A stretch of 64,000 bases of DNA from Ixodes scapularis (lineage: Eukaryota > Arthropoda > Arachnida > Ixodida > Ixodidae): positions 115,781,473-115,845,472 of the forward strand of contig NW_024609846.1 of the NCBI RefSeq assembly GCF_016920785.2, given 5' to 3'. Of the stretch, positions 43,420 through 55,149 are shown piece by piece. Both the position numbers and the translations under genes were made by a program. A model generated the notes under the pieces. It was given only the letters and a program-made list of their open reading frames with translations, ran no database searches and had not been told where the DNA came from. Every line of letters begins with the position of its first letter. The stretch's first letter is position 1.

Positions 43420-45850
43420 TACATTGTACGCAAGGCATGAACGAGGATGTTTTTAACGTGGAAAGGTACAAGAACTATAATATTGTACAACAGACAAGAT
43501 ACATTCCTTAAGGCACGACATATGTAGGCTAACTGCTTATTCCACGACATGTGGCATTGAAAAATAAGACCCCTGTACATCGCGCTGCCTACCCATTGAA
43601 CAGGAACACTACTGCCAGACACGCTATCCACCCCGCGTAAATAGAAAGGCTCATCTATAAAACCATGTTTTAGCGGATTACGGAGACAGATCAACTTAGT
43701 TTTTACTGGATTGACTTTTATAAGATTGGAGGCGTACCAGTCCACTACTCTACTGGCATTGCCTTGCAAATTATTACAGGCACTCTCGAAATTCACATGT
43801 CTGAAAATCAGCAAAGTGTCGTCGTCATATTAATAACATTTAAAACACGGAATAATAGTAATACTAATAATAATAATAAATATTTTCAATCAGTGCCCAG
43901 GAACAACCTTGCGGTCTTGGTACAGACGCTCAGTAAACATGTCAGGCATAGCAGAGCATATATCAATAATCCAGACAACATACGCAACGGAAAAAAAAAA
44001 CACTAAAACAGAAAGGCTCTAAAAATTTACAAGAATAAACACGAGGGACAGGCAGTCTATGTCCTAAACTACAAAGGAGCCCCCAATTGGATCCAGGGAA
44101 AGTTGACAAAAAACTTGCAAGTCGCTCCTGGCTGGTGGAGATATCAACTGGATCAACCCGCCGTCACGGGGATCAAATTAGGCGTCGATTTACGACATCG
44201 ACTCCAGCGGCTGAGCGGTCTGTTCGTGCTCCTGTTTTGGACTCCCAATAGGATCACCCTATCGAGAGATCGTCATTTCAAGATTATTCCGAGACGACAC
44301 CAACATACGACAGACGCCGGAAGCGGAAGAAGGGAGCAACCTTCAAGAAATAGGCACCTTCCAGGACGCTATGGGGAGCTACATCTGAGGGGGAAGAGAT
44401 GTTATGTACCGGCGCCACCGGCAGGTGGACGAAGCAGCCGATACCGCAAACCACGTGACAATCGAGTGCTAGCGAGAGCTCGGGCACTTGTTCCTGGGCC
44501 GAGAACCGCGATGGACGCACTGTCCACACTGTAAATCTGGCAGTAAAGCTTGTACTTAACCGCCATAAATCCATGTTGGTTAGGAATAGGATAATGCTTG
44601 AGATTAAATGACAATATTTTGTGTAATCCTATTTCGAATAGCTTCGAAATGTGCGAAGAAGAGATATAGGTCTATAGTTCGACACATTTCTTTTGGCCCA
44701 GGTTCACCAAGTGCCGTTTTCCACAAGGCGGGAAGGACTTCATTCTTTATGCAGTTGCTAAAAATGTGTAGGAGAACAGGTATACATATCGCACTGTATG
44801 ACTTCAAGAGTACCGACGGAATACCATCATGGCCCGATGACAAAGATGGTTTCATCTTTTTTTACACAGTCATGCAGTAGCTTCTCATCAAAAAACGCAA
44901 AACAAGATGCATTCCCAGAGAGAGCCGTGGCGGCATTAGTTGAAAGGGTTGGGTGATGCTTAAAACGGACTGGAAGTGGTGTGCGAAAATTTCACAAACG
45001 TCTGTCGCCGAGTTTTTTTTTTTTTTTGTGAGTCCTGCAGGATAATGTCTCTACCATTTGTGTGGGATCGAGAGCGGACATACTTCCAGAATTCTTTGGG
45101 ATTTTTAGTTAGTTGCAACTCGACAAAATCAATGTACGCCTGATGATCACGTTTAATAACTTCCTTGCAGAGAGACCTAAAACGCCGAAATTCTGATTTC
45201 AATTTGGGGAGTCTATTTTTTTTTTAACTTTCTGTGAGCGCGAAATTTTTTTATAATTAAATTGCGTAATTCTTTCGAAAACCAGAAGGGAAACTTTGAA
45301 CCTAATGTTTTAAGCAACGGGACGAATTGATTCCTTCCTTCTCGAACGATGCGAGTGAAATCGCGAACCTGTTGGTCAACATCGGAGCACAGAATGATTG
45401 AGAACCAATCGTAATTGGAGAAATTATCGTACAAGCAAACATAAACTTCAGCGGAAAAATTGTCTATTCACTTTAGGATGTCTCCGTGAATAACGTCTGA
45501 TGCACGGTCGGGTCGGAGAGGTACTGATCTCCACAGGGGAATGATATCCGTCGGAGGGAAAGCCTGACGTACCCTCAGTTACATCTATAAGTCTAAATTT
45601 GCGAAACAAAGATCAAGCCTGTTGCCCTGAGTGTTCGAAATACAGTTATATTCTTTTAAATTCGTAAATGATCCGAAATTAAGCAAGAGGTTTGATTTCT
45701 GAATAATATAGTAACTTTTAGAGGACCTTGAGTCTGTTTCCCATCATAAGTTAGGGAGATTAACATCGCCGAGAACCATAACTTTGAATTTATCAAGGGC
45801 TTTGGTTTTACGCTAAATAGTCAGTAGACATTGGCCAAAATCATCTGGAG
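43420..45850 (-). pseudogene. 5' part of the split LINE: endonuclease end and RT, interrupted
   Basis: On the minus strand, from right to left: an endonuclease motif GDVNLPNL near 45,770, the linker WFSIILCSDVDQQVRDFTRI (45,213-45,434) and EFRRFRSLCKEVIKRDHQAY (44,960-45,202), the RT start SSGHDGIPSVLLKSYSAICI (about 44,840), and IPNQHGFMAVK near 44,575. Then about 700 bp of other sequence intrudes. RT resumes with YDDDTLLIFRHVN (about 43,800-43,835), where YADD has become YDDD, then RVVDWYASNLIKVNPVKTKL. It ends at the TAA insertion point. The RT blocks between QHGF and YADD are lost. Same family as 45,860-47,540 (shared CxRNPLK, VDWxxxNL). Confidence 0.82.
43850..44540 (-). repeat. LINE 3'-end fragment intruding in the RT
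   Basis: A (TAA)n stretch (43,853-43,880) precedes gtgcccaggaacaaccttgc and ggtcttggtac, matching 35,712-36,035. It is therefore a LINE 3' end on the minus strand. The part at 44,100-44,540 is GC-richer and open on the plus strand for 143 codons with no recognised domain; its origin is unclear. Confidence 0.5.
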
Positions 45851-45859
45851 AGGTGATTT

Positions 45860-47540
45860 TACTTTATTAAACAATACTTTATTCTACAACTTTTTAGTAC
45901 ACAAATGAGAAACGGGTCTGTCCAAGCCAAAGTAGGCCTGAAGGACGATACCCGACAAGTCGAAAGACAAATACGAAATAATCATTATCTGTGAAAATAT
46001 CGAAGACATAGTAATATGAAATCACATTTGAGTTGACAAAGAACGAGCCAGTATCTCTCAAAAGACTTAATGCATGGACACTTCGTCAAAATGTCACAAA
46101 ATGCAATATAGTGGGTTCAGATTGGTAAATTTGTCAGGAGCTTCTTCTGTTTGCTTTTAGTTTTAGCATCCAAAAAGTAATCTGAGAGTTCATTAAATAT
46201 AAAAGGCGCATACTATGAACGTTCTCGCTTTCCGTTTCTGGTAAAGCAGTGGGGGGTTTCAAAGCGATCTGAGCTGCGCAGATCGCTTTGCGCTACAAGG
46301 GGACGTTTAAAGTCACTAAACTAAAAGTGGTGACGAACGACACATTGAACAAAGAGCGAACGGGAGCTCGGTACCTGCAAAGCTGAAATACATCTGTTTC
46401 CGCGGGAAAATCAATGTAATTTTTTACACTTTTTGACAAACCTTTCAAGACACGGTCAATCTTTTTCTGCTACACATCAGCACGATTGCCAAATAACGTT
46501 ATACCATATCTAAGCACGCTATAAGCAAGAGCATGAGCAACAGACTTTCTCACAGCCAACGGCATAAAAACGCGGTCATTGAAAAGTAAAAAACTCACAC
46601 CTCCGAGTTTCCTGCGAATGTGGCACAACTGCGTCACCCATGACAGGTCAGAGTCACAATATACTTGCAATTATTTGACACCGCCAACATATTCTAATGA
46701 AAGACACTCCGAGTCAAGACAGTGGGATCCATGCAAAACGATTGAGCTGTCTAGATTTATACGCTTCAATGGATTTCTAAAACACGCAAGCAGCGTTTTG
46801 GAAGCGTTAATCGTGAATAGATTGTCTGAAAACCAGTCCACTACTCGCTCATCGTCACGCTGCAATAACCGTGCAGCCTGATGAAAATCCAGGTGGCTCG
46901 ACACTAAGACAGTGTCGTCTGCATGCTGAAATATTTTGCATGTAGACAACCTAGCCGACATTTCACTAAAATAAAAATTAGACAATAAAGGCGACAAAAC
47001 GGAACCCTGCGGAACACCAGCAAGTAGCATTACTCGCTAAAGTTTCCTGCAGATACGATTTGCGAACTCTCTTAAAGAAGGCTTTAAGCGAAGAAAAAAA
47101 GAAGGACCACGCAAGCCGTAATTGTATAGTTTATGAAGCCGCACTATGTGGCTGACGGTGTCGAAGGGTTTGGCAACATAAACATTAATAGCGCATGAGC
47201 ATAAATTGCGATCAAATGACTTGTGTGATAAGTCTGAAAAATCTGCAAGCAAAGACTGAGTGATCTTTCCAGCTATAAAACCATATTGGCTATGCGACAG
47301 TATGTCAGAACTCTCAATGAAGCTGAACATCACAGTGTTCAGATGCTTTTCTAAAATCTCTCCCCCACATGGCAAGACAGAAATAGGACGATAGCACTCT
47401 GGCTTATCAGGTGATCCCCCTTTTAAAATTGGTTTGACAAGTGCGGTTATTAAGCCCGCGGGGATCACACCAGATACCAGGAATCCATTTATCATGCCAG
47501 TCGCACGCGGTACACTTGCCACCTGTGTCGAAGGGGACGC
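45860..47540 (-). pseudogene. LINE reverse transcriptase with 3' untranslated region, 5'-truncated
   Basis: The minus strand encodes NGFLVSGVIPAGLITALVKP and ECYRPISVLPCGGEILEKHL (RT start), SQYGFIAGKITQSLLADFSD, GVPQGSVLSPLLSNFYFSEM (47,018), CKIFQHADDTVLVSS with HADD in place of YADD (about 46,920), DERVVDWFSDNLFTINASKT, and LAYSVLRYGITLFGNRADV (about 46,475). Several stops and shifts are present. The 3' region (45,862-46,150) ends with gaataaagtattgtttaata, a poly(A)-signal-bearing tail, and holds a perfect 11-bp hairpin aaagcgatctg/cagatcgcttt (46,261-46,289). Endonuclease absent. Related to the split LINE at 38.4-45.85 kb. Confidence 0.85.
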
Positions 47541-47574
47541 CACCCAAGTGCCTTCAACCGGTCCTTGTAGGTGG

Positions 47575-50120
47575 TGTCCGGCCCGAAGGGATTACCTCCC
47601 ACCCAATAGCAAATAGTCCGGGATGCTCTCCGCCTCTCGGTACGATCGATAAAGTGCTGTTGAGGCGGAAACTACACGGATCAGCACTACTCTAGAGATG
47701 GCAGCACCATTGCCTGGTATAGAGTCCGCAGAGCAGTTGGCTCGCAGAATTTCGTCACTCGTGCGACAAAACTCAGCATACACCGGCCCCTGCAACAACA
47801 TCAGCGGTGTGCGCCGCAAAATTCAGCTTTAAAGTGAACGCCACCCCAAGGATGATGAACGACTCGCAGGGCTCCATACAGTTTGGCACCAATGAGTATG
47901 TATGCAGGTGGGGCGATTTGTTTCGCTGGCACTGAAACGGATCAGTTCGCTCTTGTTGGGGCTCAGATGGAGGTGGTTGGCAAGGGCCCAGTGCTCCACT
48001 TCTTTAGGGTAACACTTGAAATGGTGACAGCTACTTGGGTCAGAGGCAGGCGACAGGATGGAAGTGTCGTCTGCATACTGGACAATCAGAAGCCTCTCGC
48101 TCTGTGGCATGTCGTTTACATATATCAGATACAAGGTCGGTCCGAAAACTGAGCCCCGAAGGACGCCTGACTCAATCTTCAACTCATCTGAGCGCCTGCC
48201 CCCTTATGCTTTCTGCTGGCTGCGGTCAGCAACAAAGCCACACAGCCACACCACCAAAGGACCGCTTAATCCTGCACCATGCAATTTCCGCCTCAGGATG
48301 GTTTGTTGAGGGTGTCGAAAGCGTTTGTCAAGTGCAATTGCACGAACTCTGTTGCCACGCGGTTGTCCATGTTGTTGCTGAAATACTGGGACACATTAGC
48401 AAGACCTGTTTCGCAACACCTATCTCGACGAAACCCATGTTGCGATGGTGATATATATGAAGTGTTTTCGAGGAAGTCCAGGAGGCTTGAGTTGACGACT
48501 CTTTCAAAAGTCCGACACACAATCTATATAATCGACACAGGACAGTAGTTTCGAGGGTCCTTGGTGTACTTCCCATGCCCTTTGTGGACAGGGGTAGCAA
48601 GGGCCCGTCGCCAAGACTCTGGCACGACGCCTTCATCCAGAAGACCGTGGAGAACCATAGGCAGCGATGGTAAAGCGTGAAGCGAGACCATCTGAAAAAA
48701 AAAAAACAGGTGTCATTCCATCTGGCCCTTCCCACTAGGGCAGGCGTGATCTTACTGATGGCCTCCCGCAGTGACTCACATCAGACCGCAATAGAAAAGA
48801 TTGCAGACTGACAACCGGTGTGCTCGTGTTGTTAGAGGTGATCATCCAGTTCGGAGCTATCCAAGTTGTCTGCCGCTGAGCTAATTTTGACAGAAGAAAC
48901 CTCAGCAGCAAACAGTCTGGCGATTTCCTGCAGCTTGTTTGTGACACAGTTCTGGTAGGCGAAACACGGCCGTTGGGATGTTGTCCTTATTGGCTGATGT
49001 ACGCCTAGAACCCCTTTGGGTCATATTTCGCTTTAATTGCAATTCCCTGCACGTAATGCTGGTGAGCAATGTATATGGCTTTCTTCAATCGACGTTAGAG
49101 ATATTTTGCCAGCTGAAGCGTGGTTGAACACTTGGTCTGGGCAGTCTTTTTAAAGAGAGTTTGTTTTACTTTGACGGCTTTAGTAATCTTTCGAGTTTTC
49201 CCGGGAGAATATTTGCGTTCTGTGTTTTTTGTGGTGTACTGTTTGCAGTCCCGCTAAATTGCGGACGCGAAATCACACCAGAGTTCGTAATTGGCCATCT
49301 TGTCTCCGCCAACAGACGTCATGTACCAATGTGCGATATAGGCAAGCATGGCTAAGTTTCCCAGGTTCGCTTGGTCGTACTTTCGTAACTTCTGTGCGAA
49401 GTACCTTCTACGAGACAGTCACCGCATAAGCGAGTTCAATAGCAGGGTGATCCCTTACCGGTAAACCGCAGGACAACTCGCACGACATTACCCGTGCTGG
49501 ACCGGATGTAAACACGAGGTCCAAGTAGCTGGGTGCACCACTTCGCGTCGTGTATGCAAGCTGAAAACAGATCTGGGCAAAGCCAGCAGTTGTCACGACG
49601 TCGAGTAGAATGTCATCAGTGCTGTTTCAAGGAATGGGGTCGTCGTAGTCAGCCAGTCAATATGTGACAGTTAATATCACCAAAGACGAAAATGTTGGTG
49701 TAGTTTTTTTGTGATGATGCTTGAAGAGATCTGTGGAGCATCTTGTTTGATAGCGCACGTCATGACGGCGGACAATAAATGCAGCATACAAGGGGCAGAT
49801 GGTACTCCACAAGCAGTCCTTCCAAGTCCGGGTGCTCGAGGTTCGTCCGGCGGTCGACAGAAAACTGTGTTGGAATCGCCATCATAACTACCCCCCCCCC
49901 CCCCCCCCAATACAATGTCGGTCCTTTCTGAGTATGGTGAAGTCGTTGAAGCTAAGAAGTTCGCCGACAGCTACGTTGAAATCCAGCTAGATCTCCGAGA
50001 GCGGGAAGGTCACGTTTTGTGGAAATGACGCGCAAAAAGTTTGAATGACCTGCAACTTGTTTTTTTAGGCTCCGGCATTTATACCAGAAGCTGGTTGTCT
50101 TGTTGATGCCTGCCTGTTGC
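47575..50120 (-). pseudogene. second LINE family: endonuclease plus RT, multiply frameshifted
   Basis: The minus strand gives, in order, an endonuclease start (SLKKQVAGHSNFLRVISTKR, about 50,060), LSFNDFTILRKDRHCIGGG (about 49,920, interrupted by G18/C18 at 49,891-49,908), a CIYCPP block, NIFVFGDINCH (about 49,690) and APSYLDLVFTSGPARVMSCE (49,500). RT blocks follow: RNYCPV, SQHGFRRDRCCETGLANVS (about 48,440), GVLRGSVFGPTLYLIYVNDM (48,170), VQYADDTSIL (about 48,075), LANHLHLSPNKSELIRFS and LGVAFTLKLNFAAHTADVV near 47,820. Frames change often. The block order fits Jockey/CR1-type ORF2. ORF1 was not found upstream and no tail is visible at 47.58 kb, where the next LINE begins. Confidence 0.85.
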
Positions 50121-50124
50121 GCGA

Positions 50125-51435
50125 TAGGCGCTGATGCACCACCGAGTACAGAATTGACGAGATATCCGAGGACGCCGCCATCGTCAGCGCTGACCAAAGG
50201 TGGTTCAGCATTATCAAAGATGTCATCGAAGAAAGGAGGTACAGAACACCGAAAACAGTGCTATGCCCTCGGTGGCAGCAGTGATCTCGAAGGGCCATGT
50301 ATTCTCCAAAGGCCATGTAAACGCATTATCGGTGGCACCAGTGATCGCAAGAATCACAGCACAGGGCCGCTTGATGGTCGTCAACACGATTGTCACAGCG
50401 AGCACAGGCCGGTGCTGGAGGGCCGGGGTTGACAGCAACATCACCACTGAGGAGTACTAGACGCCCTGTGTCCACACGAGAGCAATGACAGTAACAGAAC
50501 GGTCGTGGTGGTGGTGCTGGATAGGCAACGGTATGCAGGGTCCGTGGCTGGGAGACTTGATGTTAGGCGTAGGCCACGCGGGATGAGTAGAGGCCCTGGA
50601 GTAAGTGCGCACGGGGCAGAATCACCGGAGAATCGGCGGCCGACTGTTTGCTGGGGTGCGGTACGAGCTCAGGGAGACGTCTATGGCGCGCAAAAACGGG
50701 AGGATCGCTGCGGTCAGGCGAAATTTCCGGAAGCAATCGTCGCGTGGTTTCTTTCTAGCTGTATAAGTCGTGTGAGTATAACGTGGCCTTCAAAAGGTGA
50801 GCAGCGACGCACGGCAAACGTAATCACGTGATACGTGTTCTCAATGCTGGATTGGTTGGCCTATCCCGTATCGCTTGCTGCGGTTGAACCGCCTAATTCT
50901 TCCCAAATAGGGACCTGCTGGGCTTGCCGTTGCGGCCGTTGCATTGCCATGACGGCATTTTCTTGTGTAGAGCAGCCGTAATTTGTGTCGAGTTTTCGTT
51001 CAGTGATCAAGAATGTCGCTATCAATTTTCTTTGAAAACGTGGCTCGTGAAGGAGAATCAAATCGGCAATTGCGAGCTCACACAAAGTCAAGCGTAACCG
51101 ATGGGCCTGTCCGTAGTATACGAAGCTATATGCATCCACCATTCATGGTTTTAAAACATCACAGCCAGCAACGGCGTGCGAAAGCAAAACTTAAAATCCG
51201 CTTCAATTTTACTGGCCGCGGCAGTACACAAAAGCCTGAAGTAGTGTTGGCCACTAGATTTAATTGTCACAAGAGCGAGATAATGAAGCTCTGTGTTTCT
51301 GCAAAGCTGAATGCAAAAAGCTGTGTGGTCCTGTACCATAAGTGAAAGCTCTCGCTTTCTTCAAATTCAAGGCAGTCTCACCACCACCAAACTCAGGAAC
51401 TTGAATTACAGCTAAATTTTCTCAGGACAACATTT
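50125..51435. other. possible 5' region of the LINE; unassigned minus-strand frame
   Basis: A minus-strand frame at 50,861-51,142 includes CELAIADLILLHEPRFQRKL and a Gln-rich end; it is not recognised. The 50,460-50,830 stretch is GC-rich. This could be LINE ORF1/5' untranslated sequence or host sequence. No repeat ends were seen. Confidence 0.25.
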
Positions 51436-51439
51436 CTAC

Positions 51440-51702
51440 TATACTTCTTTTCAGCTTAGGTCCGAGCGCGGCCGATGTTATGAGCCGAAGGGCCAATCAA
51501 ACAGCGAAAGAGGCACAACGTCGTGGCGTGCTTTCTGCAGTTGGACCAGCCAGTATTTGCCGTTTCCCTGTGCGTGCTCTTTTGCCGGCTAGTTCTATAA
51601 AGCCCAGAGAGCAAGCCAAGACGCTGTGCTTTTTGCGCTGTATGATTGGTCCTTCGGCTCATAACATAGGCCGCGCTCAGACCCAAGCTGAAACGAAGTA
51701 TA
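51440..51702. mobile_element. foldback MITE, 263 bp, about 97-bp arms
   Basis: The left arm begins tatacttcttttcagcttag, and the right arm read inward begins tatacttcgtttcagcttgg. The arms stay about 85-90% alike through gagcgcggcc, tgttatgagccgaagg and ccaatca. Flanking TA dinucleotides are compatible with a TA target, but the surrounding tata sequence makes this uncertain. No coding frame. Confidence 0.78.
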
Positions 51703-52420
51703 TATAGCGCACGTGCTTTTTGTCTTTACATTTCTTGTTGTTCGTTTATCCGCTTATTTGGTTGCTTCTAAAATAATGAGCGCCAGCGTAAAGAGATAGA
51801 GAGAGAGCGCGGGACAAAATCAAAACAGAAAAAAAAAAAAGTAGCAAACAACCAGAGTCAACGAGAAGTGCCAGGACCTGCCCAGTTTCGAAAGAGCTCA
51901 AAGACATAATCCCATCGTCCGTTCCATCGCCCAATCAGCGAGCGCCCGGTAGTAATCACGCCGGCATTGCAAAATAAATAGGCGCCTCCGCAAATTCTCG
52001 CGACGTCTCTCTCTTGGGCGCGATCCAGCAGCCATAGCTTGGCTATAGCGCGGATGAAAAGCTGCACTCGGACGACGTCTCCAAACCGGACAGACAGACA
52101 GACGTACGCGGTCTGCTGAAGCACGCAGAGAAGGGTGCCACCGCGCGCTAGTTGGCGTCGGAGAGCGGAGGATCCGTTTTATCAGCCCGAGGCATCGCTG
52201 GAGCATCGCCGTGCGCGTTGGATCGCGCGCCAGATAGGTGCAGCCGCAAGCCGACGTCCAACCGGCAAATGACAGGTCCCGGGACACCGAGAACTGCGCT
52301 TGCCCAAGCACGGTATATGCTCGGCGCGTTCAGAGGCCTCACGACGCGGCTTGCGAGGAATGAAGAGCCGAGCAGGTGCGAGCGCCTCGAGAGAAAAGAA
52401 ATAAGGAAAATGAGCTAAAA
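51703..52420. other. CpG-rich patch, 51.89-52.42 kb; no gene called
   Basis: GC- and CpG-rich sequence open on the minus strand for 137 codons with no known domain. A possible donor gcaggtgcgagc occurs on the plus strand near 52,372. It may be a promoter or first-exon region, but nothing confirms this. Confidence 0.25.
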
Positions 52421-53827
52421 TAACGAGAGTGTCAATGACGCCGGGGAAAGCCTCCGGACGCCTAGTTTATTATCCTCGGTACCATTACGGCGATTATTCC
52501 GTATTATCATAATAAATTAGAGGTGCCCCCGGGGACTGCTGAAGTCAGGCGCGCACCGCGGGTTCTCACGAGCAACACGAAAGGTCGCACTGTGGTGAGC
52601 CGGCTGCTCCACTGCTTGATTGCCGCGGAAAAGTAGGGCTTTGTATGGTGCTTTTTTTTTTTTTTTTAGTGGCCTTACAGTTTATGGAAAACCCTTAAAT
52701 GCTTCGCGACATTACTTTCCTTTTGTATTTGTGGTCGAGAATAGCTTTCTTAAAAATATCTTCTTATAAAACAACAATGGAGTACACAAAAATATATTTT
52801 TTAAGTACCTGGGTGGAACAGGTATGCTACAAAATAAAGTGAAAAAAAAAATAGTATTAGCGCAATATTTACACCACGTGATACATTTTGAGTTTAGGGG
52901 ATTTTCCAAACATATGCCTCAGTTTTGAGACGTCACGGCACAAAACTAACTAACAAAACTATCACGCAACAATTCTTTCTTTTTTTTTATTTTCGGAAGA
53001 TTAAAGTTTATTTTGTGATACAGGTGCTCTTTCCAAAAAAAAAAAAAAAAAAAAAACATTTTTTAGGAAAAAGTTTTTGCCTTTTTAATGTTCAACAATA
53101 ATAATTAAACTTCGGGTGCTCCCCCTTTTCACCCCTGTTTGCATGATTAATACCCCCGTGTCAAACAAAAAGTAATTTTCATCGATTGAGATTTGCCTCA
53201 GATGTCATTTGTTTGCAGCCAGACGGGAACATTTAACGAGCTGACTGGAAGTGACATTCCTTAACGAGTAACCTCGACTGAGTAATTAATAATCAACTGA
53301 GTAACCTTGACGGCAGAAACGCAATGAAAAACAGAAACGTGAAACTGCAATAACAAAAAAGGTGCAAATAAAACGTTTGTACTTGTTTGTGTTCTCGCGT
53401 CTGTACTTCCTTCTCTGTCATTCAAGGGCATTACACCACAGAACGTCTCTTTGGTAGCCTTAAATAAAGAGAATATAGAAAGATACACTATCCTTCCTGT
53501 CAGGTTCCCATCCCAATTTGTTTTTCGGGGACCGGACATACTGAACACCATCTTGATGTCAATTTGCTTTGGATTTGATGCCAACTGGGGTAAACTTCGA
53601 ATAAGACAGCGCCATGAAAGTAACCAATTTTATCCACGGTAAAGATTGCGAGCTCTTGCGTTTGAATATTATAGAAGGTATAAACATCTAAACCTCTTTT
53701 TTTTTTAGAATACGGTGCCACGAATAGGGTGTATTCAAATATTATAGTGAATTAGCTTAATCACCATCATGGCTTGAATTCACATTAAAATATTGCGTGT
53801 GGCACGGTCGAAGATAAATGCTATTCG
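52421..53827. other. AT-rich, no gene
   Basis: Homopolymer T and A runs (52,650-52,667, 53,034-53,057) and no recognisable element ends or exons. Confidence 0.35.
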
Positions 53828-53957
53828 CAGGGTTGGGCAGTATTTCAACCTGAGTATTTTGTATTTCCTATTTAATTACATCGAATGAACTTGTCACTTG
53901 TATTTAAATACTGAAAATTTATCATTTCAAATACTATTATTTCAAATACTGCCCATA
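53828..53957. repeat. short hAT MITE related to 4,443-5,340
   Basis: Left end cagggttgggcagtatttca; the inward right end is atgggcagtatttgaaat, matching the CAGGGATGGGCAGTATTTC ends at 4,443-5,340. The outermost right bases are decayed and no target duplication is visible. About 130 bp, filled with aaatac/gtattt motifs. Confidence 0.7.
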
Positions 53958-55100
53958 TACAAATTTAGGCACTTTTCTTCGCAATAAAATGCAATAATAT
54001 GCACTGTTTGCGATGAGAGATATGCAAAGGGAATGAAACTTGCTGCGCTTTGCTCATAATAAACGTGAAAGAAGAAAAAAAGAAAACACCGGAACAATAA
54101 ATAAACGAGGTGGATTGTTGAAATAGCGTCATTGCTTCAACTGAGCCTGTCAGGTTAGACTCCTACTAAACACATTCTGGTTCCTGCGTTGTACCCGCCT
54201 GCCTTACGACAAACAACTTTTATTTTTGGAACTGACACTTCTTTCTCAACGCTTGGTTCTTAACAAACAACGTGTTTTTATTTTTATTTTTTTTTTGTAA
54301 GCGCAAAATATGTTATGCATCGCCGAACGCTTATTTTCAGCCCATATGTTGCACTAGATCTCCGAACGAGGCGCTGAATTTTCAGCCCTAACCGTTATCT
54401 TATTCCCTAGTTATAACTGATTTTCTGAATTTTCAATGGAAAATTGCGCCCATGTTTGCCTGTTTTTCGCAACTACCACCACGGAGCTCTATGTATTTTG
54501 CGAGCTCCGTCGGTCGCCATTTTCCCATTGAAATTTTCAAAAAATCGTTTATAACTTTTGATTAAGATAATGTTAATACTCAAACTTCAACATCTGATTC
54601 GGGCCTCTACGTTACTTTTGGGTGGAGAATCAGCGTTCGGCGACGCATAGTTTATTTTTGCAACAAAAAAAAAAAGCTTCGAAATTATTTTTGGAACACC
54701 CTGTATATAAACTTGTCTCTTTATATTGGCAGGATGTTTTTTGTTTACCAAGAGTTAAATTTAGGTCTTGGATATCAGACTACGGAACAAAATATGTTTG
54801 TGAAAGTATTTGCAAACGATCAAATGCTCTCGTTTTGTTTGTGTCTCGTAGTAAATACTATCCAAAGAAATGTAATGTAATTTTAATTAAATGCATATTT
54901 TCCAAGTATATTGTATTTGTCATTGGTTACATTTTTTTATTTATTCTTATTTTGCGCATTCCAGGTTATTCTTTATCGAAGTGACATTCGATGGAAATTA
55001 CACCAAGTTTTCCGCGTGACAGAGTATGACACTGGTGAAAACTGTTAGCATCCGTTAATTCCACTGACGGCTAACTTTTGCTAAATGAGCTAAAAAAGTA
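53958..55100. other. unassigned; one inverted repeat pair
   Basis: atgcatcgccgaacgct (54,315-54,331) pairs with agcgttcggcgacgcat (54,632-54,648), 16 of 17 bases, with A/T runs outside each copy. The right side continues to ttggaacaccctgtata (54,690-54,707), a motif seen at the ends of many arthropod DNA transposons. Probably a decayed TIR element, but its boundaries are uncertain. Confidence 0.4.
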
Positions 55101-55149
55101 AATTAAAAAAAAAAAAACGAAAGACGTTTACAAATATCTGGAACGCGAG

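Noticed and set aside
44103..44534. 143-codon plus-strand frame as a protein gene
   Set aside because: It lies antisense within a LINE-rich stretch, has low-complexity basic composition and no recognised domain.
51898..52311. 137-codon minus-strand frame as a gene
   Set aside because: Arg/Ser/Pro-rich translation typical of CpG-rich noncoding DNA; no recognised domain.
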